Source: Alkaliflexus imshenetskii DSM 15055 (lineage in GTDB: Bacteria; Bacteroidota; Bacteroidia; Bacteroidales; Marinilabiliaceae). From it: a stretch of DNA of 64,000 bases. The DNA is taken from the NCBI RefSeq assembly GCF_000517065.1, contig NZ_KI912105.1, positions 3,065,684 to 3,129,683 of the forward strand. The letters run 5' to 3'. The position numbers and the translations under genes are program-made. The notes beneath the pieces were generated by a model that saw only the letters and a program-made list of their open reading frames with translations, was not told the origin of the DNA and did not search any database. This document shows, one piece after another, positions 8,050 through 15,423 of the stretch. Each line of letters begins with the position of its first letter. Position 1 is the stretch's first letter.

Positions 8050-8077
8050 AAAAAATAAACTGTAGTGTTTATTTTTT
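8050..8077. terminator. AT-rich bidirectional terminator-like hairpin
   Basis: AAAAAATAAAC (8050-8060) pairs perfectly with GTTTATTTTTT (8067-8077) around a 6-base loop. A and T tracts on both sides would allow termination in either direction, but the stem has almost no GC, so it is weak. Confidence 0.35.
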
Positions 8078-8451
8078 AACAGGCAGTTGTTTTTATTTTG
8101 GTACGATTTCTGAGATTTTCAGCCCCCTACTTTAGTTAGCTATATGTTTTTAAAATATAGATTATGAGACTTTTATGTGTATAGACAATCTTGATTCTCA
8201 ATTTGATTTCTTCCATAACATTTCATTTTTTTTATTTAGAATGATTACAATCTTCTAATCCCTTGAAAATATTGACTCTTTTCGGGCTAAAACAACCATA
8301 TCCTACTAAAATGTAGCTCTTTTTTACCCGAGTTACCTGAATGTCATAGTTTGCTTGTTTTTATTGATTTTAAATAGCCCTAAGTGCTTTATAATAAGCA
8401 ATAATCAGGGCTTATCTAATACTCGTTTTACTGGCATGGTTTTTATCTATA

Positions 8452-8492
8452 CCATAGTGAACCTATTGTTAATCTACACCTATTCACTATGG
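8452..8492. repeat. Perfect 10-bp inverted repeat including the nifE start codon
   Basis: CCATAGTGAA at 8452-8461 and TTCACTATGG at 8483-8492 are exact complements separated by 21 bases. The right arm contains the nifE ATG (8489-8491). A direct repeat ACCTATT lies at 8461-8467 and 8478-8484. As RNA it would hold the start codon in a stem; as DNA it could be an operator. Confidence 0.7.
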
Positions 8493-9817
8493 CCAACTAC
8501 ATTCTCACCGAACGACAAAAGCAGGTTGCCCGTTCCGGTTCCGATTCCGGAAAGATGGTATGCAACAAACCCAGCGTGGCCGGGAGTGTAAGCCAGCGGG
8601 CCTGTGTGTTTTGCGGTTCAAGGGTGGTTTTATACCCCATTGCCGATGCGCTCCATATTATTCATGGACCCATTGGCTGTGCCGCCTACACATGGGACAT
8701 CCGCGGGGCCATGTCGTCGGGGCCGGAACTGCACCGCATGAGCTTTTCCACCGACCTCAGCGAAAAGGAGGTGGTGTTTGGCGGAGAGCCAAAACTTTAT
8801 CAAGGACTTACCGAACTTATTGAAAAGTACAATCCCAAGGCTGCGTTTGTTTATTCCACCTGCATTGTGGGCATCATTGGCGACGATGTGGAGAAAATTT
8901 GCAAGCAGGTTGCTCAGGAGAAAAACATACCGGTACTGCCCGTTCAGGCGCCCGGCTTTCAGGGCTCTAAGAAGGATGGTTACAAGGTGGCTTGCGAGGC
9001 GCTTTTTAACCTGGTGGGAACGCTGGATTTGCCGGTTCCCAAATACAGCATCAATATTCTTGGCGATTTTAACCTGGCCGGCGAGCTTTGGATTCTGATG
9101 GATTACTACAAACGGATGGGTGTTCACATCAATGCCACCATTACGGGCGACGGACGCGTGGATGCCATACGCAACGCGCAAAATGCTGCCCTTAACGTGG
9201 TGCAGTGTTCCGGCTCCATGGCGCATTTGGCCCGCTTGATGAAGGAGAAGTACAACGTGCCGTTTATGCACGTCTCTTATTTTGGCATTGAAGATATGTC
9301 TGATGCATTGTATGAGGTGGCCAAATTCTTTAACAGCGATGAACTGATGGCAAAGGCTCGCGACATTGTACGCGAGGAGGTTGGGCGATTGATGCCGGCT
9401 TTGCAATGGTACCGCGAGCGTTTGGAAGGCAAGCGGGCTGCGGTTTATGTGGGTGGAGCGTTTAAAGCCATTTCACTTATCAAAGCGCTTCGCCTTATTG
9501 GGGTGAAAACCGTGATTGTGGGTTCGCAAACCGGGAATGCTGATGATTATGAGGTAATTAAAAAACTGAGCGACGAGGACACCATCATTGTGGACGACTC
9601 AAACCCGGTGGAGCTCTCCAACTTTGTGAAGGAGAAGCAGGCCGATGTATTTATTGGTGGCGTGAAGGAGCGACCCATCGCCCATAAAATAGGCATTGGC
9701 TTTTGCGACCATAACCACGAGCGCAAAGAAGCACTGGCAGGCTACGAGGGCATGATGAATTTTGCCAAAGAGATTTATGCCACCACCATGAGTCCCATCT
9801 GGAAATTTACCATGTAA
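8489..9817 (+). CDS. nifE: Nitrogenase iron-molybdenum cofactor scaffold protein NifE
   Basis: A 442-residue NifE. With NifN it forms the NifEN scaffold on which the NifB-made Fe-S core is matured with molybdenum and homocitrate before transfer to NifDK. The motif 'SQRACVFCGSRVVLYPIADALHIIHGPIGCAAYTWDIRG' (residues 35-73) supplies Cys39, Cys42 and Cys64, and Cys125 is in 'STCIVGIIGDD'; these are the usual cluster ligands. It is called NifE rather than NifD because of the 'RACVFCGSRVVLYPI' signature and because it is directly followed by nifN. Length is normal. There is no clear Shine-Dalgarno sequence, and the start codon lies in an inverted repeat. nifH, nifD and nifK are not upstream, which is unusual for a nifE in this position. 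Confidence 0.94.
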   Translation: MANYILTERQKQVARSGSDSGKMVCNKPSVAGSVSQRACVFCGSRVVLYPIADALHIIHGPIGCAAYTWDIRGAMSSGPELHRMSFSTDLSEKEVVFGGEPKLYQGLTELIEKYNPKAAFVYSTCIVGIIGDDVEKICKQVAQEKNIPVLPVQAPGFQGSKKDGYKVACEALFNLVGTLDLPVPKYSINILGDFNLAGELWILMDYYKRMGVHINATITGDGRVDAIRNAQNAALNVVQCSGSMAHLARLMKEKYNVPFMHVSYFGIEDMSDALYEVAKFFNSDELMAKARDIVREEVGRLMPALQWYRERLEGKRAAVYVGGAFKAISLIKALRLIGVKTVIVGSQTGNADDYEVIKKLSDEDTIIVDDSNPVELSNFVKEKQADVFIGGVKERPIAHKIGIGFCDHNHERKEALAGYEGMMNFAKEIYATTMSPIWKFTM

Positions 9818-10006
9818 CAAACCAATAATCCTCAACATTCAACTCTAAACCTAAAACTAAACCTAAAACATAAAACCAACCCACACCCCCTAACTCCACC
9901 GGAGGCGGACACAGCCCTGACTAAAGGGGGAACCCATAACGCTCAAAACCCTCAACTCAAAACCCTCAACCCTAAATATAAAACATAAAACCTAAAATCT
10001 AAAAAA
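9818..10006 (+). repeat. G-poor spacer repeat between nifE and nifN
   Basis: Most of this stretch consists of degenerate units such as CCTAAAACTAAA, CTCAACTCAAAACC and CATAAAACCTAAAA, nearly free of G on the sense strand. In its middle lies a different palindromic piece, with CCCCCT (9886-9891) facing AGGGGG (9925-9930) around a small CTCC/GGAG stem. The repeat runs up to the nifN start codon. Confidence 0.7.
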
Positions 10007-11380
10007 ATGGCCACCATATCAAAACCAATATCATCAACTCGCAATGCCTGCAAACTTTGTGCGCCTCTTGGTGCCTCGCTGGTGTTTAAAGGGATTGAAG
10101 GATGTGTGCCGCTCATTCATGGTTCGCAGGGATGCAGCACATACATCCGCCGGTACATGATAAGCCATTACAAAGAGCCGGTGGATATTGCATCCACAAA
10201 CTTTAGCGAGGAGGCTGCGGTTTTTGGTGGCGGACAAAATTTTGTGACGGGCATCAACAACATCATCAAGCAATACAATCCTGCCGTGATAGGCGTTGCA
10301 TCAACCTGCCTGAGCGAAACCATTGGCGAAGACGTGGATGCACTGATACGTGATTATACAGGGCAGAACAAACATACGCCACTGTTTTTTAATGTCTCCA
10401 CACCCAGCTATTGTGGCACGCACATGAATGGCTTTCATCAGGCTGCCATTGCCGCTGTGGCGCGGTTCGCAAAGTCGGGCAAAACCGGTAGCCATATCAA
10501 TATTTTTCCGGGTTTTGTATCGCCGGCCGACATTCGCTATCTGAAAGAGCTCTGCATCGATTTTAAAATAACTGCAACCCTTTTTCCGGATTATTCTGAA
10601 ACGCTCGACAATGTGCACACCAGAGAGTACCAATTGGTTCCTTCGGGTGGGACAACCATTGCTGAACTCGAAAAAACTGGCTCGGCATTGGCAACCATAG
10701 AATTTGGGACTGTTTTCAATAGGGGAGTGAAAAATTCGGTTGGCAATTCCATTGCGAGTGCCGGAGAATGGTTACTCGATAAAATGTCTGTGGCAAATAA
10801 TCAGATTGGTTTTCCCATAGGCATTGATGCAAGTGATAAATTCTTTAACGTGCTGGCCGGTTTAACCCAAAGTCCGATGCCTGAGAAACACCAAAAGGAA
10901 CGTGGACGCCTGATTGATGCCTATGTGGACGCTCACAAATATGTGTTTGGCAAACGTGCCGTGATATATGGCGAAGAGGATTTTGTGATTGCGCTGGCTG
11001 CTTTTCTCCACGAGATAGGTATGAAGCCGGTTTTGGTAGCCTCGGGTGCAGCAAGCGGCGTGTTAAAAAGCGCCCTCGATGAGATTGTTGGCCCCGGCAA
11101 CGATATCTGCATTGCCGATGGTTCCGACTTTGCCACCATGCGTGAAATCATGCAGGAGCTCAAGCCGGACATCATGATTGGTAACAGCAAAGGCTACTAC
11201 ATTGCCCGGGAGATGAAAATACCTCTGGTTCGTGCTGGTTTTCCCATACACGACCGCTTTGGGGCATCGCGCATCCATCACATCGGTTACCGCGGCACCC
11301 AGGAATTGTTCGACCGCATTGTAAATGCCCTCATCGAATATAAACAGGAAAACAGCCCGGTAGGATATAAGTATATCTGA
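10007..11380 (+). CDS. nifN: Nitrogenase iron-molybdenum cofactor scaffold protein NifN
   Basis: A 457-residue NifN, partner of NifE in the cofactor scaffold. It has the NifK/NifN-type start 'RNACKLCAPLGASLVFKGIEGCVPLIHGSQGCSTYIRRY' (Cys15, Cys18, Cys33, Cys43) and 'VASTCLSETIGEDV' with Cys101. The partner role rather than NifK is inferred from its place after nifE, its length below that of NifK (which is usually above 500 residues in long forms) and the short N-terminus. The middle 'GFVSPADIRYLKELCIDF' and 'VPSGGTTIAELEKTGSALATIEFG' segments are usual for the family. An ATG preceded by an A-rich, G-poor stretch (CTAAAAAAATGG) sets the start. Confidence 0.92.
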   Translation: MATISKPISSTRNACKLCAPLGASLVFKGIEGCVPLIHGSQGCSTYIRRYMISHYKEPVDIASTNFSEEAAVFGGGQNFVTGINNIIKQYNPAVIGVASTCLSETIGEDVDALIRDYTGQNKHTPLFFNVSTPSYCGTHMNGFHQAAIAAVARFAKSGKTGSHINIFPGFVSPADIRYLKELCIDFKITATLFPDYSETLDNVHTREYQLVPSGGTTIAELEKTGSALATIEFGTVFNRGVKNSVGNSIASAGEWLLDKMSVANNQIGFPIGIDASDKFFNVLAGLTQSPMPEKHQKERGRLIDAYVDAHKYVFGKRAVIYGEEDFVIALAAFLHEIGMKPVLVASGAASGVLKSALDEIVGPGNDICIADGSDFATMREIMQELKPDIMIGNSKGYYIAREMKIPLVRAGFPIHDRFGASRIHHIGYRGTQELFDRIVNALIEYKQENSPVGYKYI

Positions 11381-11534
11381 TGAGTTAGTGAGCTAATGAA
11401 CTAATGAGTTCAATAGTTTAACAACTCAACAGCTCATCACCTCAACTACTATAAAATGTACAGCTAATGAGCTAACGAGTTCAACAGTTCATCAACTTAA
11501 CAGTTCATCAACTCATCAACTAAAAAACACCGCC
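11381..11534 (+). repeat. G-poor spacer repeat between nifN and nifB
   Basis: Built from TGAGTTAGTGAGCTAATGAA-like units and then from repeated CAACAGTTCATCAACT words; the 15-base word AACAGTTCATCAACT occurs twice here and again at the end of the nifB-fdx spacer. Short self-complementary pieces such as GAACTAATGAGTTC are present. It ends with AAAAAACACCGCC before the nifB ATG. Confidence 0.7.
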
Positions 11535-12806
11535 ATGATAAACAAACCCAACACATCCGCAGCTCATCCCTGTTTCGATGAAGAAGCCAGACATTCTCAC
11601 GCCAGGGTGCACTTACCGGTTGCTCCAAACTGCAACATACAGTGCAACTATTGCAACCGTCAGTACGATTGCGTTAATGAAAGCCGGCCGGGGGTAACCT
11701 CTACGGTGCTGAAACCTTTTCAGGCTTATGAGTATTTCAGGGCGTTGGACGATAAGCTGGACAACCTCTCGGTGGTGGGTATTGCCGGGCCGGGGGACCC
11801 GTTTGCTAACCCCGATGAAACATTGGAAACCATGCAACGCATAAAGGATAGTTACCCCGATAAGCTCTTTTGTGTCTCTACCAATGGGTTAAACCTCTAT
11901 CCGTATATCGACAGGCTGGCGAAAATTGGCGTGTCGCATGTCACCATAACCATCAATGCCATCGACCCTGCCATTACGGCAAAAGTATATAAATGGGTGC
12001 GATTCAATAAAAAGGTTTACAGAGGTGAGGAAGGCGCCAAAGTGCTGTTGCGCGAGCAGTTGCAGTGCATTCCGGCTCTAAAGGAGAGGGGCATCACGGT
12101 TAAAATTAACTCGGTGATTATGCCGGGCATCAACGACCACCACATTGCTGAGGTGGCCAGGGTTTGCGCTGCATTGGGTGCCGATGTGATTAACTGCATC
12201 CCCATGATTGCCGCCAAAGGAACCGCTTTCGAGAACATGGAGCAACCTGACTCCAAAATGGTTTTTAAAACACGCATGGAGGCATCGAAATATCTGAAGC
12301 TGATGTCGCACTGTGCCCGTTGCCGCGCCGATGCCGCCGGTTTATTGGGAAAAGATTTAAAGGATACGCATGTTATGTTGAAAGAATTTGCCAAACGAGA
12401 ACCTTTTACCGAGGAAGAGCGCCCCTATGTGGCTGTGGCCACCCGTGAAGGTTTGCTGGTGAATATGCATCTGGGCGAAACAAAAGCCTTCTACATCTTT
12501 CGCAAATCGCCCAAAGGGTTTCAGTTTGTGGAAGAGCGCGAAGCGCCTCCTGCCGGCACGGGCGATAACCGCTGGCTCGATATGGCACGAATACTTAAGG
12601 ATTGTCGTGCCCTGCTGGTGTCCGGTATAGGCGAGAACCCAAAAGCCATTATTGGCAGTTGTGGGGTGCGCATCATCGAAATGACCGGCCTCATCGACGA
12701 AGGTCTGGATGGCATTTACAACCATAAACCCATCCGAAGCATCGCCAAACAGGATGCCTTCCGTTGCGGCAGCAACTGCAAAGGAAACGCTCAGGGATGT
12801 GCCTGA
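11535..12806 (+). CDS. nifB: Nitrogenase cofactor radical SAM protein NifB with C-terminal NifX-like domain
   Basis: A 423-residue NifB. It joins Fe-S clusters and inserts the central carbide from S-adenosylmethionine, producing the core (NifB-co) passed to NifEN. The radical SAM motif is 'CNIQCNYCNRQYDC' with Cys33, Cys37 and Cys40. 'VGIAGPGDPFANP' and 'CARCRADAAGLLG' are characteristic NifB segments, the latter offering extra cluster ligands. Residues about 300-400 form a NifX/NafY-like cofactor-binding domain ('YVAVATREGLLVNMHLGET', then 'LVSGIGENPKAIIGSCGVRIIEM'), giving the two-domain form. The end 'FRCGSNCKGNAQGCA' adds three cysteines. No separate nifX is seen in the block, so this fused domain may serve that role. 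Confidence 0.95.
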   Translation: MINKPNTSAAHPCFDEEARHSHARVHLPVAPNCNIQCNYCNRQYDCVNESRPGVTSTVLKPFQAYEYFRALDDKLDNLSVVGIAGPGDPFANPDETLETMQRIKDSYPDKLFCVSTNGLNLYPYIDRLAKIGVSHVTITINAIDPAITAKVYKWVRFNKKVYRGEEGAKVLLREQLQCIPALKERGITVKINSVIMPGINDHHIAEVARVCAALGADVINCIPMIAAKGTAFENMEQPDSKMVFKTRMEASKYLKLMSHCARCRADAAGLLGKDLKDTHVMLKEFAKREPFTEEERPYVAVATREGLLVNMHLGETKAFYIFRKSPKGFQFVEEREAPPAGTGDNRWLDMARILKDCRALLVSGIGENPKAIIGSCGVRIIEMTGLIDEGLDGIYNHKPIRSIAKQDAFRCGSNCKGNAQGCA

Positions 12807-12995
12807 AAACAGATAACAGTGTTCAGTCATTAGTTGGGAAGTTTTGAGTTGATGGTTGGAAGGTAAGTAGGTTCCAAGTTCAGATGGCATAGTACTCAAA
12901 ACCCCAAACAATCAACCCCAAACAATCAACTATAAACTATAGAACAACCTCAACAACTCATCAACTCAACAGTTCATCAACTAAACTAAGCAATC
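12807..12995 (+). repeat. G-poor spacer repeat between nifB and the ferredoxin gene
   Basis: The first third is ordinary sequence; from about 12896 the spacer is made of CCCCAAACAATCAA units followed by CTCATCAACTCAACAG and the word AACAGTTCATCAACT that is shared with the nifN-nifB spacer. It ends directly before the ferredoxin ATG. Confidence 0.65.
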
Positions 12996-13304
12996 ATGAA
13001 AAAACCAACCTATCACATTCTAGTATGCAACTCATTTCGCGTTGCCGGCGATGCCCAGGGAGCATGTAATAAAAAAGGAGCTACCGGATTGATACAATAT
13101 ATTACCGAAGAAGCTACCGACCGAGGTCTCGATGTGGCCGTGTCATCCACCGGATGCCTTAATGTTTGCTCCGAAGGGCCTGTCATCGTTATCCATCCTA
13201 ACAATCTATGGTACGGAAAAGTGGAAAACGAAGCAGCCATCGACGAAATACTGGATGCCCTGGAAGATGGGGAAGCCTGTGAAAAGTATTTGATATCCAA
13301 CTAA
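12996..13304 (+). CDS. Thioredoxin-like [2Fe-2S] ferredoxin of nif clusters
   Basis: A 102-residue small ferredoxin of the thioredoxin-like type. The cluster ligands expected for this family are visible: Cys11 (HILVCNS), Cys24 (QGACNKKG) and Cys54/Cys58 (STGCLNVCSEGP). Relatives include the clostridial two-iron ferredoxin and the FeSII (Shethna) protein, which protects nitrogenase from oxygen in Azotobacter, and members are common in nif operons of anaerobes. Here it lies between nifB and nifV, so an electron-transfer role for cofactor synthesis or nitrogenase itself is the simplest inference. Length is normal and the ATG follows a G-poor leader. Confidence 0.88.
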   Translation: MKKPTYHILVCNSFRVAGDAQGACNKKGATGLIQYITEEATDRGLDVAVSSTGCLNVCSEGPVIVIHPNNLWYGKVENEAAIDEILDALEDGEACEKYLISN

Positions 13305-13438
13305 CCCAAATGTCCTTTGCATGTTGTGGTGCCGACTCTAATTTCATGGTAGGGGGTAGTCGTGTTGCATTAAGCGCTATGTGCCTGCAACATGCAGCGG
13401 CCCACAACTGCAAAGGATTTATACAAAATCTGTTCGTT

Positions 13439-14650
13439 ATGAAATTGCATCCTCCACCCGTTTTGATTGATACCACATTGCGCGATGGTGAACAGGCGCC
13501 AGGTGTGGTGTTTTCGCTGGCTGATAAAATGACCATCTGTGGCATGTTGGACGAAGCCGGGATTCAGGAAGTTGAGCTGGGTACGCCTGCTATGGGAGCC
13601 CGTGAAGTGAATGATTTAAATGCGCTCAACCGGGCCGGATTTGGTTTCATTACCACTGCCTGGTGCCGTGCGCTTCCGGCAGATATCATTGCAGCGTCAA
13701 AAACCGGATGCCATGGCGTGCATTTTTCGTTTCCGGTTTCTGATATTTTACTTGAATCTATTGGTAAGCATCGTGATTGGATTGTGGAGCAGCTTGAAAC
13801 ATTGGTTGAACTTGCATCTGACTTATTCCCATTTTTTACCGTTGGGGCTCAGGATGCCTCTCGTGCCAACCCCGATTTTCTTCGGGCCTTTACCCAGTAT
13901 GCCGCCCTCTGTGGCGCATCACGTGTGCGAATTGCCGATACGGTCGGGCTTTTAACCCCAAACACAACTGCCCGATTGTTTCGCAACTTAATGCAGGTGG
14001 ATTATACCATTCCCTTGGAATTTCATGCCCATAACGATTTGGGTGTGGCTGCCGGTAATGTGCTGGCTGCCGCAAATACAGGAGTCAACTGCTTTAGTGT
14101 GACTGTTAACGGACTGGGAGAGCGCGCCGGTAATGCTGCACTGGAAGAGGTGGTGATGGCTTTTGAATATGGTGAGAAAATCAACACCGGCATCAGTACC
14201 AAAGTGTTTTCAAAATTATCCCGTTTTGTGGCAGAAGCCTCCAACAGACCATTGCATGCGGCCAAACCGATTACCGGGGAAATGGCCTTGGCTCACGAAA
14301 GCGGGATGCACACCAACAGCATCATTAAAAACCGGAGTACTTATCAATTGCTTAACGCTGCCGATATTGGCCGCAACGACATGCCATTTGTCTTTGGGAA
14401 GCACAGCGGCAGGGAAAGCATCAGACACTTTTTTAATAGCATAAATACAGAGATTTCTGAAATGGATTGCAGCATATTGCTGGACCAGATTAAATGGCAA
14501 TCAGAAAACCTAAAACGGGCAATTTCAGAATCCGAGATATTGGAGTTGTATAACCAAATGCAAAGTGAAAAAGATTTGCTTCAGTCAAATACAGCTCTGG
14601 TAATGCAGACATCTCTTTCAAAAATTGAGAATGAATGGTTGGGGCATTGA
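13439..14650 (+). CDS. nifV: Homocitrate synthase NifV
   Basis: A 403-residue homocitrate synthase. It condenses acetyl-CoA and 2-oxoglutarate to (R)-homocitrate, the organic ligand of the iron-molybdenum cofactor. Signatures are 'LIDTTLRDGEQAPGVVF' (residues 9-25), the metal-binding 'EFHAHNDLGVAAGNVLAAA' and 'VNGLGERAGNAALEEVV', all typical of the isopropylmalate/homocitrate synthase family; the gene neighbourhood decides for NifV over LeuA. A longer frame opens at 13310, but its first 43 residues are not family-like, so I chose the ATG at 13439, which starts two residues into the normal N-terminus. About 135 bases separate it from the ferredoxin gene; I see no repeat there. Confidence 0.92.
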   Translation: MKLHPPPVLIDTTLRDGEQAPGVVFSLADKMTICGMLDEAGIQEVELGTPAMGAREVNDLNALNRAGFGFITTAWCRALPADIIAASKTGCHGVHFSFPVSDILLESIGKHRDWIVEQLETLVELASDLFPFFTVGAQDASRANPDFLRAFTQYAALCGASRVRIADTVGLLTPNTTARLFRNLMQVDYTIPLEFHAHNDLGVAAGNVLAAANTGVNCFSVTVNGLGERAGNAALEEVVMAFEYGEKINTGISTKVFSKLSRFVAEASNRPLHAAKPITGEMALAHESGMHTNSIIKNRSTYQLLNAADIGRNDMPFVFGKHSGRESIRHFFNSINTEISEMDCSILLDQIKWQSENLKRAISESEILELYNQMQSEKDLLQSNTALVMQTSLSKIENEWLGH

Positions 14651-14725
14651 ATGTGACCTAATATAAGAGAACGGCCTTGTCCCTAACTCCTTTATCAATA
14701 CCAATAATTCTAAAACGTATTAAAA

Positions 14726-14986
14726 ATGAAACTAAGCGCCAGAAATCAACTCAAAGGAAAGGTTGTAAAAGTGGAAGAGGGTTTAATCAACTCAAAAGTG
14801 GTCCTTGATTTAGGAAGCGGCAATGTAATATCGGCCATCATTTCTAAAGATGCCATTGCCGACCTCGAACTAGAGGTAGGTAAAACTGCCATTGCAGTCA
14901 TTAAATCCACAGAAGTTATTATAGGTACACCGTGTGAATGTAAAAAGGAAGAACCCGGTGAGAAGTGTGGTTGCGGTTGCAAATAA
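14726..14986 (+). CDS. Single Mop-domain (molbindin) protein with Cys-rich tail
   Basis: An 86-residue protein. Residues 1-67 are one Mop/TOBE domain ('MKLSARNQLKGKVVKVEEGL', 'VVLDLGSGNVISAIISKDAIADL', 'VGKTAIAVIKSTEVIIG'), the oxyanion fold that binds molybdate or tungstate as oligomers. The last 19 residues add five cysteines in a CEC...CGCGC layout (Cys70, 72, 81, 83, 85), which I have not seen as a standard part of molbindins. The tail could bind a metal or cluster, or act as a thiol-based sensor; this is inference. The stop is 2 bases before the ModE-domain gene, so the two are co-translated and may together replace a full-length ModE. Confidence 0.85.
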   Translation: MKLSARNQLKGKVVKVEEGLINSKVVLDLGSGNVISAIISKDAIADLELEVGKTAIAVIKSTEVIIGTPCECKKEEPGEKCGCGCK

Positions 14987-14988
14987 CT

Positions 14989-15321
14989 ATGATTGAAATT
15001 ATATGTCATATCGATATTTTGAAGAATGGGACTGCCATTTTAGACGGTACAAAAACTTCTTTGCTCAAGCAAATTAACGCTCTTGGGAGTCTTAGCAGCG
15101 CAGCAAAACAACTTAAAATTTCGTACCAGCATGCCTGGAATATGGTTGATGAAATGAACCGCTTGGCTCCTCAACCATTGGTTGTTAAGCAACGAGGTGG
15201 CTCCAACGGCGGTGGAACTCAGCTTTCTGAATACGGGAAACGTGTAATAAAAGAGTATGTCTATATAGAATCGCATGTGATTTCGCTTGTGAAAAAATTA
15301 AACGTGGAAGTTTCTTTGTGA
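14989..15321 (+). CDS. ModE-type winged-helix regulator, DNA-binding domain only
   Basis: A 110-residue protein starting at the ATG at 14989. It matches the N-terminal LysR-like winged helix of ModE: 'KTSLLKQINALGSLSSAAKQLKISYQHAWNMVDEMN' (helix-turn-helix with the typical 'S...AAK.L..SY..AW' pattern) and 'QRGGSNGGGTQLSEYGKRVI'. ModE in E. coli carries two C-terminal Mop domains that sense molybdate; here they are absent, and a separate Mop protein is encoded immediately upstream. It probably controls the mod genes that follow, and perhaps the nif genes. The stop is about 100 bases from modA. Confidence 0.88.
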   Translation: MIEIICHIDILKNGTAILDGTKTSLLKQINALGSLSSAAKQLKISYQHAWNMVDEMNRLAPQPLVVKQRGGSNGGGTQLSEYGKRVIKEYVYIESHVISLVKKLNVEVSL

Positions 15322-15423
15322 TTTTTTTTGCCTTGCGTTATCTGGTTCGGTTTATAACGAGTTTGGTGTAAACATAGAATTAGCTTGGTTGTAGAAATTG
15401 TTGTAATCTGAAACTGATTGTTT

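Larger units (their letters stand above)
7715..8488. other. 774-base AT-rich gap before nifE
   Basis: No coding frame here looks real. It contains two hairpins (7934-7980 and 8050-8077) and, at its right edge, the first arm of an inverted repeat that reaches into the nifE start codon. I find no nifH, nifI, nifD or nifK remnant in any frame. TGGCATG at 8432-8438 faintly recalls a sigma-54 -24 box but lacks the -12 GC. The promoter of the nif block must lie here or nowhere visible. Confidence 0.6.

Noticed and set aside
8432-8447. TGGCATG with later T run, like a sigma-54 -24/-12 promoter for nifE
   Set aside because: The -12 GC is missing and the match is only to the -24 half; such a partial match is expected by chance.
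8630-9406. Long minus-strand frame antisense to nifE
   Set aside because: Lies wholly within nifE; its product shows no fold-like pattern. The same holds for long antisense frames at 12357-12911, 18885-19295 and 48176-48664.
13310-13438. Upstream extension of NifV by 43 residues
   Set aside because: The extension (MSFACCGADS and on) is unlike any homocitrate synthase start and the ATG at 13439 gives the normal N-terminus.
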